From an uncultured Pelagibacteraceae bacterium (lineage in GTDB: Bacteria; Pseudomonadota; Alphaproteobacteria; Pelagibacterales; Pelagibacteraceae), in NCBI GenBank assembly GCA_902517745.1, contig CABYDS010000001.1, positions 62,001 through 126,000 on the forward strand: DNA of 64,000 nucleotides, in the 5' to 3' direction. Of this stretch, positions 19,366-29,337 are shown piece after piece. The translations under genes were made by a program, and so were the position numbers. The stretch's first letter is position 1. Every line of letters begins with the position of its first letter. The notes beneath the pieces were generated by a model. The model had not been told where the DNA came from. It searched no databases and saw only the letters and a list, made by a program, of their open reading frames with translations.

Positions 19366-20928
19366 ATGAAGTATGGGTATTTTATAAAAATTTTATTGGC
19401 TTTTTTTCTAGCTTTTGCTCCAACACAAGCGTTTGCAAAAACTATTAAATGGTCAATGCAGGGTGATAGTTTAACACTTGATCCTCATGCTCAAAACGAA
19501 GGTCCTACCACTCAAGTATCTAGACAAGTATACGAAGCTCTAGTTACCAGAGGATTAGATATGAAAATTGGACCTCAACTAGCAACAGAGTGGAGAACTC
19601 AAGGTCCTAATACTTGGATCTTTAAATTAAGAGAAGATGTTAAATTTTCTGATGGAACTCCATTTACATCTGAAGATGTTGTATTTAGTATTTTAAGAGC
19701 AAAACAGAGAACATCTGATTTTAAAGAATATATTAGTACAGTATCAGGTGTAAAAGCAGTTAATGACTACACAGTAGAAATTACAACAAGTAAACCAAAT
19801 CCAATTCTTTTAAACCAACTTTCAAACATTTTTATAATGTCAAAAAAATGGAGTGAAAAGAATTTTGCAGTCATGGCGCAGAACTGGGATGCTGGACAAG
19901 AAACATTTTCAGCTACAAATGCTATGGGAACTGGACCATTTAAAATTACATTAAGAGAACCAAATACTAAAACAGTTTTCAAACGTAATAAAAAATGGTG
20001 GGGTACTATGAAAGATGACAAAGTAACAGAAATTCATCTACTACCTATAAAAAATGCAGCTACTAGAGTCGCAGCTCTTTTATCTGGTGAAATTGATGTT
20101 GTTACTGATGCACCTGTGCAAGATTTAGCTAGAATTAAAAATTCACCTGCTCACAAAGTTGAAAGCACTGCTCAAATGAGAACTATATTCCTTGGTATGG
20201 ATCAGGGAGCAGATAAACTTAGAACAGGTAATACAGGTGATAACCCATTTAAAAAGAAAGCAGTTAGACAAGCTCTTTATCAAGCTATAGATATTGAAGC
20301 TATTAAGAAAAAAGTAATGAGAGGTTTAAGTGAACCTGCTGGAATAATTACTTTTCCAGGTGTTAACGGATACACAGAAGAACTTGATAAAAGACTTCCT
20401 TATGATGTAGCTGCTGCAAAAAAACTTCTAGCTGATGCTGGATATCCGAATGGATTTGAAGTTGAGCTTAGATGTCCAAATGACAGATATGTAAATGATG
20501 AAGCTATATGCACAGCTGTTGTTGGTATGTTAGGTAAAATCGGTGTTAAAGTAAATTTATTTGCCCAAACAAAAAGTAAGCACTTTAAAGAACTAAAAGA
20601 TAATCAAGGTGACTTTTATATGTTAGGTTGGGGAGTTCCAACTTTAGATAGTCATTATGTTTTCCATTACTTATATGAAAGTGGAGCAAGCTGGAACAGA
20701 GTTAACTTTAGTAACTCTGATGTAGATGCTGCGATAAGAGTTATGGAAGGTGAAGTTAACCTAGATAAGAGAAATGCTGCGATAGCTAAAGCTTGGAAAA
20801 TAGTAAAAGATGATATTTCTTATCTTCCTTTACATCACCAAGTTATATCTTGGGCTGCAAAAAAAGATGTTAATGTTCCGATAAGACCGAATAACGAGCC
20901 GTTATTCCGTTTTGCGAGCTTTGACTAA
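19366..20928 (+). CDS. ABC transporter substrate-binding protein, family 5 (peptide/opine-type)
   Basis: Signal peptide; KWSMQGDSLTLDPHAQNEGPTTQVSRQVYEAL, WIFKLREDVKFSDGTPFTSEDVVFS. Confidence 0.95.
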   Translation: MKYGYFIKILLAFFLAFAPTQAFAKTIKWSMQGDSLTLDPHAQNEGPTTQVSRQVYEALVTRGLDMKIGPQLATEWRTQGPNTWIFKLREDVKFSDGTPFTSEDVVFSILRAKQRTSDFKEYISTVSGVKAVNDYTVEITTSKPNPILLNQLSNIFIMSKKWSEKNFAVMAQNWDAGQETFSATNAMGTGPFKITLREPNTKTVFKRNKKWWGTMKDDKVTEIHLLPIKNAATRVAALLSGEIDVVTDAPVQDLARIKNSPAHKVESTAQMRTIFLGMDQGADKLRTGNTGDNPFKKKAVRQALYQAIDIEAIKKKVMRGLSEPAGIITFPGVNGYTEELDKRLPYDVAAAKKLLADAGYPNGFEVELRCPNDRYVNDEAICTAVVGMLGKIGVKVNLFAQTKSKHFKELKDNQGDFYMLGWGVPTLDSHYVFHYLYESGASWNRVNFSNSDVDAAIRVMEGEVNLDKRNAAIAKAWKIVKDDISYLPLHHQVISWAAKKDVNVPIRPNNEPLFRFASFD

Positions 20929-20939
20929 ACAATTTATTA

Positions 20940-20965
20940 CAAGCCCTTTTTAATTAAAGGGCTTG
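20940..20965 (+). promoter_or_regulatory. Stem-loop between family-5 SBP gene and DppB-like permease gene
   Basis: CAAGCCCTTT (20940-20949) TTAATT AAAGGGCTTG (20956-20965); no following U tract. Confidence 0.7.
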
Positions 20966-20987
20966 TATAAAAATAAAATTTCATAAA

Positions 20988-21971
20988 TTGATAAAGTATT
21001 TTTTTAAAAGATTGTTTCAATCTGCAATGGTTATGCTTGTCGTAGCTTTTGTATCTTTTTCTCTTTTTAATTTTGTAGGAGACCCAATAAATAACATGGT
21101 GGGTGAGGAAACATCAGATGAAGAAAGAGCTGAGTTAAGAGAAACCTTGGGTTTAATGGACCCAATTCATGTACAATTTACTAGGTTTATAATTAATGCC
21201 TCTAAAGGAGAATTTGGAATATCTTATCAATTAAGAAGACCTGTTTCAGAATTAATCATTGAAAGATTACCTGCAACAATTGAATTAGTTTTAATATCTG
21301 CTCTAATTGCATTGGTTTCTGGTACTTTATTGGGAGTATATACAGGCATAAAAAGAAAAGGTTTTTTGAGTGATTTTATCTTAGCAGTTTCTTTATTAGG
21401 AGTTTCTCTTCCAACTTTTGTAATTGGTATTTTATTTATTTATCTTTTTGCAGTTATATTGGGCGTTCTACCATCGTTTGGAAGAGGCGAGGTGGTAGAT
21501 CTAGGATTTTGGTCGACAGGCTTTTTAACCATCTCAGGTTTAAAAGCAATTATATTACCATCGGTTACTTTAAGCCTTTTTCAAATGACTTATATAATCA
21601 GACTCGTTAGAGCAGAAATGATGGAAATACTTCAGACTGATTACATAAAGTTTGCAAGAGCAAGAGGTATTAATGAAAAAAGCATTAATTATAAGCACGC
21701 ACTTAAAAATGGACTAATTCCAGTAATAACTATTGCTGGTATAAATATTGGAACATTAATTGCATTTTCAATTATTACAGAAACAGTATTTCAATGGCCA
21801 GGTATGGGATTTCTTTTCATTCAAGCTGTTCAGTTTGTAGATATTCCAATTATGTCAGCATATTTAGTATTTATAGCATTCGTTTTTGTAATGATAAATT
21901 TTATAGTCGATATCTTGTATTACTTTATAGACCCAAGAATTAGAGTTAAAGGAGATTCAGCTAGTGGATAA
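20988..21971 (+). CDS. ABC transporter permease, DppB-like
   Basis: LGLMDPIHVQFTRFI, ARARGINEKSINYKHALKNGLIPVIT (EAA loop), FQWPGMGFLFIQAV; TTG start. Confidence 0.94.
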   Translation: MIKYFFKRLFQSAMVMLVVAFVSFSLFNFVGDPINNMVGEETSDEERAELRETLGLMDPIHVQFTRFIINASKGEFGISYQLRRPVSELIIERLPATIELVLISALIALVSGTLLGVYTGIKRKGFLSDFILAVSLLGVSLPTFVIGILFIYLFAVILGVLPSFGRGEVVDLGFWSTGFLTISGLKAIILPSVTLSLFQMTYIIRLVRAEMMEILQTDYIKFARARGINEKSINYKHALKNGLIPVITIAGINIGTLIAFSIITETVFQWPGMGFLFIQAVQFVDIPIMSAYLVFIAFVFVMINFIVDILYYFIDPRIRVKGDSASG

Positions 21972-22893
21972 TAAAGCTTTAACAACTTGGGATAAAATAA
22001 AAGATAGTGAAATTTATTTTAGTTTTATAAAATCTCCTACAGCAATAGTTTCATCGATTTTATTAGTAATAATATTTTTCTGTTCATTTTTTGTAGAATT
22101 TATCACACCTTATAATCCATTCGATCCATCATCTTTATCTTTAATGGATGCATTCACTCCACCATCTTGGACTAGTGATGGAAAAGTAGAATTTTTACTT
22201 GGTACTGACGGACAAGGAAGAGATATGTTATCAACTATTCTTTATGGATCTAGAATATCTTTGATTGTTGGTTTCTCAGCAATTTTATTTAGTTTAATTT
22301 TAGGAGTTGGATTAGGTCTTACTGCTGGTTTTTTTGGCGGCAAGTATGAAATGATTGTTATGAGATTAACTGATGTTCAATTAACAGTTCCAAGTATTTT
22401 GATGGCTCTTCTGGTTGATGGTATTGCTCGAGGTATAATTTCGCGTGAACTTCATGACGAGATGGCAATATATGTTTTAATTTTTGCAATTGGTATTTCA
22501 GAGTGGCCTCAGTTTGCAAGAGTATCAAGAGCAGCAACTTTAGTTGAAAAAAATAAAGATTATGTTTCAGCCTCAACAATTATTGGAGTTTCTAATTTTA
22601 TAGTAATGTTTAAACATATTCTTCCAAATATAATGAGACCGGTACTTGTTATTGGAACCATAGGTCTTGCATTAGCAATCATTGCAGAAGCCACATTGAG
22701 TTTTCTAGGTGTTGGCGTTCCCCCAACTACTCCTTCTTTAGGAACTCTGATTAGACTTGGAAATGATTTTTTATTTTCTGGTGAATGGTGGATTACCTTT
22801 TTCCCAGCAATATTCTTAGTTGTTTTAGCTTTTTCGATTAATCTATTAGGAGATTGGATGAGAGACACACTTAATCCTAAATTAAAAAAATGA
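21964..22893 (+). CDS. ABC transporter permease, DppC-like
   Basis: LLGTDGQGRDMLSTILYGSRISL, GVPPTTPSLGTLIRLG; GTG start overlapping the upstream gene. Confidence 0.94.
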   Translation: MDNKALTTWDKIKDSEIYFSFIKSPTAIVSSILLVIIFFCSFFVEFITPYNPFDPSSLSLMDAFTPPSWTSDGKVEFLLGTDGQGRDMLSTILYGSRISLIVGFSAILFSLILGVGLGLTAGFFGGKYEMIVMRLTDVQLTVPSILMALLVDGIARGIISRELHDEMAIYVLIFAIGISEWPQFARVSRAATLVEKNKDYVSASTIIGVSNFIVMFKHILPNIMRPVLVIGTIGLALAIIAEATLSFLGVGVPPTTPSLGTLIRLGNDFLFSGEWWITFFPAIFLVVLAFSINLLGDWMRDTLNPKLKK

Positions 22894-24572
22894 GTTTTTT
22901 AAAAATACAAAATTTAAGCGTGGATTATAAATTGAGAAAAGAGACGGTTCATGCTGCAAAAGACATTAATATTGAGATAAAAAGAGGAGAAATCGTAGGA
23001 TTAGTTGGGGAATCTGGTTCTGGAAAAAGTACCGTTGCAAATGCAATAATTGATTTAATTGACGAACCAGGGAAAGTATCTGAAGGATCAATTTATTTAA
23101 GTGACATAAATATTCATGAAAATAAAAAAAATATTCTAAGTTTAAGAGGAAAAAAAATTGGATTTATTTTTCAAGATCCCCAGACATCTTTAAATCCTAT
23201 CTTAACAATTGGACAACAACTTATTGAAACAATCCAAACTCATCTAAACCTCAGTAACTCAGAAGCAAAAGAAAAATCAATAAATCTTTTAAAAGAAGTA
23301 GGCATAAAAGATGCTGATAAAAGATTTAATGATTATCCTCATCAATTTTCAGGAGGTATGAGACAAAGGGTTGTTATATCACTTTCTCTATGTTGTGAAC
23401 CAGAGTTGTTAATTGCAGATGAGCCCACAACTGCACTTGATGTATCAATACAATCACAAATATTAGAACTTATCAAAAAGCTGACTAAAGAGAGAAATTT
23501 AGCAGTTATATTAATCACACATGATATGGGAGTTATAGCAGAGACCACCAATAGAGTTGCTGTAATGAAAAATGGTAATTTGGTAGAATTGGGAACAACA
23601 AAGCAAATATTAACAGAACCAAAAGAAACTTATACAAAAAGTTTAGTTAGTTCTGTTCCTCCCACAAATAAAAAAATATCCAGATTTAAAATTATAGAGA
23701 AAGAAAATAATAACCAGGAAAATATTAATTTAAAAATTTTAAACAGATGGAATAAAAGAGAAATTTCAAAAAAAGATTTAGTTCAAATAAAAAATCTTTC
23801 TAAAACTTTTAATGAAGGTTTTTTTACAGAAAAATCTCAAAATAATGTATTAGCAGTTGATACGGTTTCATTTAATATACAAGAAGGAAAATCTTTTGGA
23901 CTTGTTGGTGAAAGTGGCAGTGGAAAGACTACAATTGCAAAAATGATAGTTAATTTATTTAAACCCACCTTAGGTGAAATATATTTCGATGATGTATGTA
24001 TTAATAATATAAAAAGTAACAAAGAATTACTTAAATTCAGAAAACAAATTCAAATGATATTTCAAGATCCATACTCTTCGTTGAATGGTAGGCTTAAGGT
24101 TAAAGATATCATTGCTGAGCCTATAAAGTTACATGATGCAAATATTAGCTCTAATGAATTAAATGAGTATATAAATGATCTCTTAGACTCGGTAGAGTTA
24201 TCTAAGTCTTCAGCTGAAAGATATCCACATGAGTTTTCGGGAGGACAAAGACAAAGAATTTCTATTGCAAGAGCGTTAGCAACAAAACCAAGATTATTAG
24301 TTTGTGATGAACCAACATCTGCTTTGGATGTGAGTATTCAGGCTCAAATACTAAATTTACTTAAAGATTTACAAGAACAACTTAATTTAACTATACTTTT
24401 CATAAGTCATGATCTACCAGTTGTACGACAAATGTGTGATGACATTGGAGTTTTAAGAAATGGAAAACTATGCGAGGTTTCTGAGACAGAAGAGTTGTTT
24501 AAAAACCCAAATCATGAATATACTAAGGAATTATTAAGATTAATGCCTAAAATAGAAACAATTTACAATTAA
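22890..24572 (+). CDS. Fused dipeptide-type ABC transporter ATP-binding protein with two NBDs (DppD-DppF/GsiA-like)
   Basis: Two Walker A motifs (GESGSGKSTVAN, GESGSGKTTIAK) and two signature motifs (FSGGMRQR, FSGGQRQR). Confidence 0.96.
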   Translation: MSFLKIQNLSVDYKLRKETVHAAKDINIEIKRGEIVGLVGESGSGKSTVANAIIDLIDEPGKVSEGSIYLSDINIHENKKNILSLRGKKIGFIFQDPQTSLNPILTIGQQLIETIQTHLNLSNSEAKEKSINLLKEVGIKDADKRFNDYPHQFSGGMRQRVVISLSLCCEPELLIADEPTTALDVSIQSQILELIKKLTKERNLAVILITHDMGVIAETTNRVAVMKNGNLVELGTTKQILTEPKETYTKSLVSSVPPTNKKISRFKIIEKENNNQENINLKILNRWNKREISKKDLVQIKNLSKTFNEGFFTEKSQNNVLAVDTVSFNIQEGKSFGLVGESGSGKTTIAKMIVNLFKPTLGEIYFDDVCINNIKSNKELLKFRKQIQMIFQDPYSSLNGRLKVKDIIAEPIKLHDANISSNELNEYINDLLDSVELSKSSAERYPHEFSGGQRQRISIARALATKPRLLVCDEPTSALDVSIQAQILNLLKDLQEQLNLTILFISHDLPVVRQMCDDIGVLRNGKLCEVSETEELFKNPNHEYTKELLRLMPKIETIYN

Positions 24573-24581
24573 GGAGGTGAA

Positions 24582-24974
24582 ATGGCAGTTTTTAATATGA
24601 TTGAAGAATCTGATGCTACAGGAAAGGTGAAAGAGGTATTTGAAGATATAAAAAAGAAGAGAAATACAGACTACATAAACAATTTTTGGAAAATGTTAGC
24701 CAACAACCCAGAAACTTTAGAGAGAACTTGGAATTCTATACAGCAAGTGATGAAAAAAGGCGCTTTAGATGAAATGACAAAAGAGCTTATTTATGTTGCA
24801 GTTTCAATGACAAATAGTTGTGAGTATTGTATTAAATCTCACAGTATCGCTGCTAAATCTAAAGGTGCTACTACAGAGATGTTAAGCGAACTTATTGCAG
24901 TTGTTGCAATGGCAAATGAAACTAACAGACTTGTTGAATCATATCAGGTAAAAGTTGATAAAGTTTATGAATGA
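24582..24974 (+). CDS. Carboxymuconolactone decarboxylase/AhpD-like protein
   Basis: KELIYVAVSMTNSCEYCIKSHSIAAKSKGAT (CxxC...H motif). Confidence 0.9.
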   Translation: MAVFNMIEESDATGKVKEVFEDIKKKRNTDYINNFWKMLANNPETLERTWNSIQQVMKKGALDEMTKELIYVAVSMTNSCEYCIKSHSIAAKSKGATTEMLSELIAVVAMANETNRLVESYQVKVDKVYE

Positions 24975-25527
24975 TAGAGCCAAAGCAATATTAGATTTTT
25001 GGTTTGATGATATGATCGTTGAAAAGCGATTTAAAAGAGATGATAATTTTGATCAATTGATTAGAGATAAATTCAAAGATGATCATGAAAAAGCTACTTT
25101 GAATGAATATGATGATTGGCAAGATGAACCATTAAGCACTCTAGCTTTAGTTATTTTATTGGATCAATTTTCAAGAAATTTATATAGGGATGATAAAAAA
25201 GCTTTCGAGTTTGACCATAAAGCAAGACTGATTGTAAATGATGCAGTCTATAACGGGTATCTTGATCAAATGGATGAATATCAACGTTTTTTCATGCTAC
25301 TGCCATACATTCACAGCGAAGAAGTTATAGATCATGATAGAGCATATAAATTGTTGGATAACTATTTATCTAATCATCCAAACTATAATGAGATAAAAAA
25401 ATTTTGGAAAGATCATACCGCTGCAATTAAACGATTTCATAGATATCCTCATCGAAATAAAGTTATGGGGAGAAAATCTACACCAGATGAGTTAAGATTT
25501 TTGGAAAGTCCAAATTCCTCTTGGTAA
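24967..25527 (+). CDS. DUF924 family protein
   Basis: AILDFWFDD, LALVILLDQFSRNLYRDDKKAFEFD, LLPYIHSE. Confidence 0.88.
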   Translation: MNDRAKAILDFWFDDMIVEKRFKRDDNFDQLIRDKFKDDHEKATLNEYDDWQDEPLSTLALVILLDQFSRNLYRDDKKAFEFDHKARLIVNDAVYNGYLDQMDEYQRFFMLLPYIHSEEVIDHDRAYKLLDNYLSNHPNYNEIKKFWKDHTAAIKRFHRYPHRNKVMGRKSTPDELRFLESPNSSW

Positions 25528-26442
25528 TTATTCTATTGGATAATCCCAAGCGTCTCCACCAATAACCTTTGATATAGCGGAAAAATCTTTCGAACTGTTA
25601 CCATCCTCACAAAACTTTGAATATATTTCTAATGCCATCTCTCCTAATGGAGTAGATGCATTTGCATTTTTAGCACATTCATTTGCAAGTTTTAAATCTT
25701 TGTTCATCATACCTGCAGAAAAGCCAGGCTTATATTTATTGTTAGATGGAGTTCCTTCAATTAATCCAGGTAAAGGTGGATAAACTGAAATAGGCCAACT
25801 ATTTCCGGAAGCATTTTTCATTATTTCATGAACTCTCTTGATATCTATATTCAATCTTCTTGCCAACATTAATGACTCTGATGCAGCAATCATTGTTATT
25901 CCAAGAGACATATTGTTACAAATCTTTGCACCGTTTCCGCTTCCTATCTCTCCAGCATGATAAATATTTTTACCCATTAATTTTAAAATAGGTAAAGCTT
26001 GATTAAATGCATCATTTGATCCACCAACCATAATATTTAAAGTTGCTTTTTGTGCACCCATCACTCCACCACTTACTGGTGCATCAATCATCTTAATACC
26101 TTTTTCATTTGCTTTCTTTCCTATTTCCTTAGAAGTATCTATATCGATTGTTGAACAATCTATCAGTAAACAATTTTTTGAAACTTTATCTAGAACACCG
26201 TTTTCTTTTAAATAAACTTCTTTTGAATGTTTACCCTCAGGCAGCATAGTGATTACAACAGACGTTTCACTATTGATTAATTTTCCAAAATCCTTCTCAA
26301 CATCAAGATTATTTTCAATGGCTTTATCAATCATTTCTTTAGAAACATCAAAAACCTTAACTTTTTTCCCTGCATTCTTTAAATTACAGGCCATTGGGTT
26401 TCCCATATTACCAACTCCTATAAAAGCTATATTTTCACTCAT
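25528..26442 (-). CDS. 3-hydroxyisobutyrate dehydrogenase-like NAD(P)-dependent oxidoreductase
   Basis: IAFIGVGNMGNPMACNLKNAG, IDAPVSGGVMGAQKATLNIMVGG, GSGNGAKICNNM. Confidence 0.93.
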   Translation of the reverse strand: MSENIAFIGVGNMGNPMACNLKNAGKKVKVFDVSKEMIDKAIENNLDVEKDFGKLINSETSVVITMLPEGKHSKEVYLKENGVLDKVSKNCLLIDCSTIDIDTSKEIGKKANEKGIKMIDAPVSGGVMGAQKATLNIMVGGSNDAFNQALPILKLMGKNIYHAGEIGSGNGAKICNNMSLGITMIAASESLMLARRLNIDIKRVHEIMKNASGNSWPISVYPPLPGLIEGTPSNNKYKPGFSAGMMNKDLKLANECAKNANASTPLGEMALEIYSKFCEDGNSSKDFSAISKVIGGDAWDYPIE

Positions 26443-26454
26443 ATGACATCCTCT

Positions 26455-26676
26455 CTATTTAGTAATTTTTTCCACTAATTTATTAACCAACGGTGCAACA
26501 AAAGTTGTTGCAACTAATGCAACTGGCAAACTAATAGACCAAGCTTTGAAAAATCTTTTATAATAAAATTCATCATAACCTGTATTTATAAATGTAATAA
26601 TTAGGGTCATTAACAAACTCATTCCTAAACCCATAAAAAAAACGAAAAGAATTTTAGAAAATTTTTTTGGAAACAT
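26455..26676 (-). CDS. Small two-TM membrane protein (DUF2798-like)
   Basis: 73 aa, two hydrophobic segments; TAATG coupling with the upstream gene. Confidence 0.65.
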   Translation of the reverse strand: MFPKKFSKILFVFFMGLGMSLLMTLIITFINTGYDEFYYKRFFKAWSISLPVALVATTFVAPLVNKLVEKITK

Positions 26677-27551
26677 TATTTATATTTGTCTTCAATATCG
26701 TAATATTCGTTGAAGCCAACTATATCTCTTAAGTCTGAAAATTTAGAAACATTTTTATTATAAATTTTATTTTTCATATTATTTAAACATTCTTGCATCG
26801 TTTTTACTGATGCACTCATTAGGGTTAGAGGCATTACAGCAATTTTATAGCCAATTTCCTCTATTTCATTAATTTCTAATAATGGGGTTTCACCATCTTC
26901 GATCAAATTTAACATATGATGACCTGGTACTTCTTTAATAATTCTTTTCATATCCTCTTTATTTTTAACAGCTTCAATAAATAAAATATCAACACCAAGT
27001 TTTGAAAATGATTGCATTCTTTTAATTGCATCATCTAATCCTCTAGTTGCTATGGCATCAGTTCTTGCCATTATTAAGATATCTTTATTTCCATATTCTC
27101 TTGCATCCACTGCAGCTTTAATTCTTGAGTTTGCTTCATCAAGATCGACAACATCTTTACCTTTTGTATGACCACATTTTTTTGGCCACTTTTGGTCCTC
27201 AATCATCACACCAGCTGCTCCTGCATCTGCATATCCTCTTACAGTTCTAAATACGTTTACTGAATTTCCATATCCAGTATCCCCATCAAATATTATTGGA
27301 ATTGATGTAGCATTACATATATTTCTTACTTGTTCTGCCATTTCAGAGAAAGAAATTAAACCTGTGTCTGGCATACCAAGTTTTGTAGATGAAACACTGA
27401 AGCCAGACATAAATCCAACTTTCAAACCTTCTCTTTCAATTAATTTTGCTGACAATGCATCAAAGCATCCAGGCATTACAATTATTTCTGGTCCATTTAA
27501 TAATTGTCTTAGTTGTTCTGCTTTATCTTTTGATTTTATTTTTGAAAACAT
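26676..27551 (-). CDS. Isocitrate lyase/PEP mutase superfamily protein (probable C-C lyase)
   Basis: PGCFDALSAKLIEREG, DGDTGYGN, GVMIEDQKWPKKCGHTKGK (KKCGH lyase motif), MARTDA. Confidence 0.92.
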   Translation of the reverse strand: MFSKIKSKDKAEQLRQLLNGPEIIVMPGCFDALSAKLIEREGLKVGFMSGFSVSSTKLGMPDTGLISFSEMAEQVRNICNATSIPIIFDGDTGYGNSVNVFRTVRGYADAGAAGVMIEDQKWPKKCGHTKGKDVVDLDEANSRIKAAVDAREYGNKDILIMARTDAIATRGLDDAIKRMQSFSKLGVDILFIEAVKNKEDMKRIIKEVPGHHMLNLIEDGETPLLEINEIEEIGYKIAVMPLTLMSASVKTMQECLNNMKNKIYNKNVSKFSDLRDIVGFNEYYDIEDKYK

Positions 27552-27553
27552 AT

Positions 27554-28825
27554 TTATAATTTAAAAGGTATATATAATGCTAGGTCAGGGAATAAGTAAA
27601 TAACAAATACTGTAAATAACATTATAATGACAAAAGGTATCACACCTTTAGCTATTTCTGACATTTTTGCTTTACCAATTGCTTGGAGAACATAAATATT
27701 TAGTCCAACAGGAGGTGTAATTAATGCACACTCAATCATTAGTGTAAAAATTATTCCAAACCAAATTAAATCAATGTTCATTGCAGCAATTGAGATCGAA
27801 AATATAGGCATCATGATTAAAATTAATGACAGGGTTTCCATTATAAATCCTAAGATTAGCAAAGTAATACAAACAACTAGTATAAATAAACCAGTCTCAT
27901 TAATATTAGTAACTATGAAAGACGATAAATCTTGAGGAATTCTATAAAGAGAAATTGCTTTACCAAAAACTTTTGCTCCTGCAATAATGATAAATATAGT
28001 AACTGTAGTTTTCATTGTCTCCAAACCAGCTTCGATAAAACCTTTAAAATCTAATCTTTTTTTAGCCACAACATAGATAAATGATATTAAAAAACCAATA
28101 CCACCTGCTTCTGTTGGTGTATAAATTCCAGCATAAATTCCACCCAGCATGATGAAGGCCATTAATAATATTGGCAAACCTCTTTTTGTGTATTTAATTT
28201 TTTCTTCTAAAGTGCTGGATACATTTTGAACTTCTTTATTAAAAAATTTTACGTAAAAAACTGAAAAGATAATAAAAAATAATGCTAAAACTATTCCTGG
28301 CCCAATTCCCGCAAGAAACATACTTAGTACAGACTCTTCCACAACAAATGCATATACAATCATTGGAATTGATGGAGGAATTAAAATCCCTAAAGTTCCG
28401 CCTGCTGCCAAAATACCTAAAGTAAAGTTTCTGTGATAACCTCTATTAATCATTGCAGGAAATGCTACAGTTGAAATTGTTGCTGCAGTAGCCACTGATG
28501 ATCCAGATATAGCAGCGAAAATACTGCAAGAAACTATAGTTGCTATTGCTAAACCGCCTGGAAAATTTCCAACCCAGCTTTGAGCAAAATTAAATAGATC
28601 TTCTCCAACACCTGCTTTTAACAGTATATTAGACATCATCAAAAACATCGGAACAGCTAATAAAATAAAGTTATCTGCCACACTGTAAAAAGTTTGTGGG
28701 ATCATTAAAGGAGAAATATCTCCAAATAACATTAAACCCAATCCTATAGAACCTAAACCAAATGCTATTGGCACTCCTAAAAAAAGTACAAAAAATAACA
28801 AAAATAAGATTATTGCTACTGTCAT
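27554..28825 (-). CDS. TRAP transporter large permease (DctM-like)
   Basis: VPMFLMMSNILLKAGV, SGSSVATAATIST, GILIPPSIPMIVYA, YTPTEAGGIG. Confidence 0.96.
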   Translation of the reverse strand: MTVAIILFLLFFVLFLGVPIAFGLGSIGLGLMLFGDISPLMIPQTFYSVADNFILLAVPMFLMMSNILLKAGVGEDLFNFAQSWVGNFPGGLAIATIVSCSIFAAISGSSVATAATISTVAFPAMINRGYHRNFTLGILAAGGTLGILIPPSIPMIVYAFVVEESVLSMFLAGIGPGIVLALFFIIFSVFYVKFFNKEVQNVSSTLEEKIKYTKRGLPILLMAFIMLGGIYAGIYTPTEAGGIGFLISFIYVVAKKRLDFKGFIEAGLETMKTTVTIFIIIAGAKVFGKAISLYRIPQDLSSFIVTNINETGLFILVVCITLLILGFIMETLSLILIMMPIFSISIAAMNIDLIWFGIIFTLMIECALITPPVGLNIYVLQAIGKAKMSEIAKGVIPFVIIMLFTVFVIYLFPDLALYIPFKL

Positions 28826-29298
28826 TTAATTATATCTTTGATGTATTTAGGTACTTCAAAAAGCACTCTTAAAACCAAAAATGCAAAACATAATGGTATT
28901 GCAAATTCAGTAAGAAAGGATGGAACATCTAAAATTGTAGAGCTTGTTCTTCCAACTTTAAGAGAATCGTAAGCAATTAACCATCCATAATAAAGTACAA
29001 ATCCACTAAAAATTAAAATAAATATTGCACTTATTAAATCTAATATCTTTTTTCCTTTATCTCCTACCTTGTCATATATAACTGTTATTCTGATAAAATC
29101 GTTTTTATGAAAAGTATAAGTTAAAGCTAAATAAGTAGCCCAAATTTGTAAAAATCGAGAAATTTCATTTACCCAAATAGTAGGTGAATTAAATATGTAT
29201 CTCATGATAACTTCATAAGAAACTATAAAGCCTATCATAATAAATAACGCTGAAGCTAAATAGCCAGAATATTTTACAATTTTGTCGTAGGTATTCAT
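28822..29298 (-). CDS. TRAP transporter small permease (DctQ-like)
   Basis: Four TM protein, YEVIMRYIFNSPTIWVNEISRFLQIW; internal Met at 29298 preferred because the longer ORF would start in a hairpin. Confidence 0.92.
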   Translation of the reverse strand: MNTYDKIVKYSGYLASALFIMIGFIVSYEVIMRYIFNSPTIWVNEISRFLQIWATYLALTYTFHKNDFIRITVIYDKVGDKGKKILDLISAIFILIFSGFVLYYGWLIAYDSLKVGRTSSTILDVPSFLTEFAIPLCFAFLVLRVLFEVPKYIKDIIK

Positions 29299-29304
29299 TT
29301 GAAA

Positions 29305-29326
29305 ACCCCGCACTTTAGTGCGGGGT
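29305..29326 (-). promoter_or_regulatory. Hairpin between TRAP SBP gene and DctQ-like gene (attenuator/RBS-proximal)
   Basis: ACCCCGCAC (29305-29313) TTTA GTGCGGGGT (29318-29326); only a short U stretch on the minus strand. Confidence 0.78.
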
Positions 29327-29337
29327 ATTTATATGAT

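Noticed and set aside
22890-24572. Fused two-NBD ABC ATPase as a novel fusion
   Set aside because: Fused DppD-DppF type ATPases (GsiA/YejF-like) are well known.
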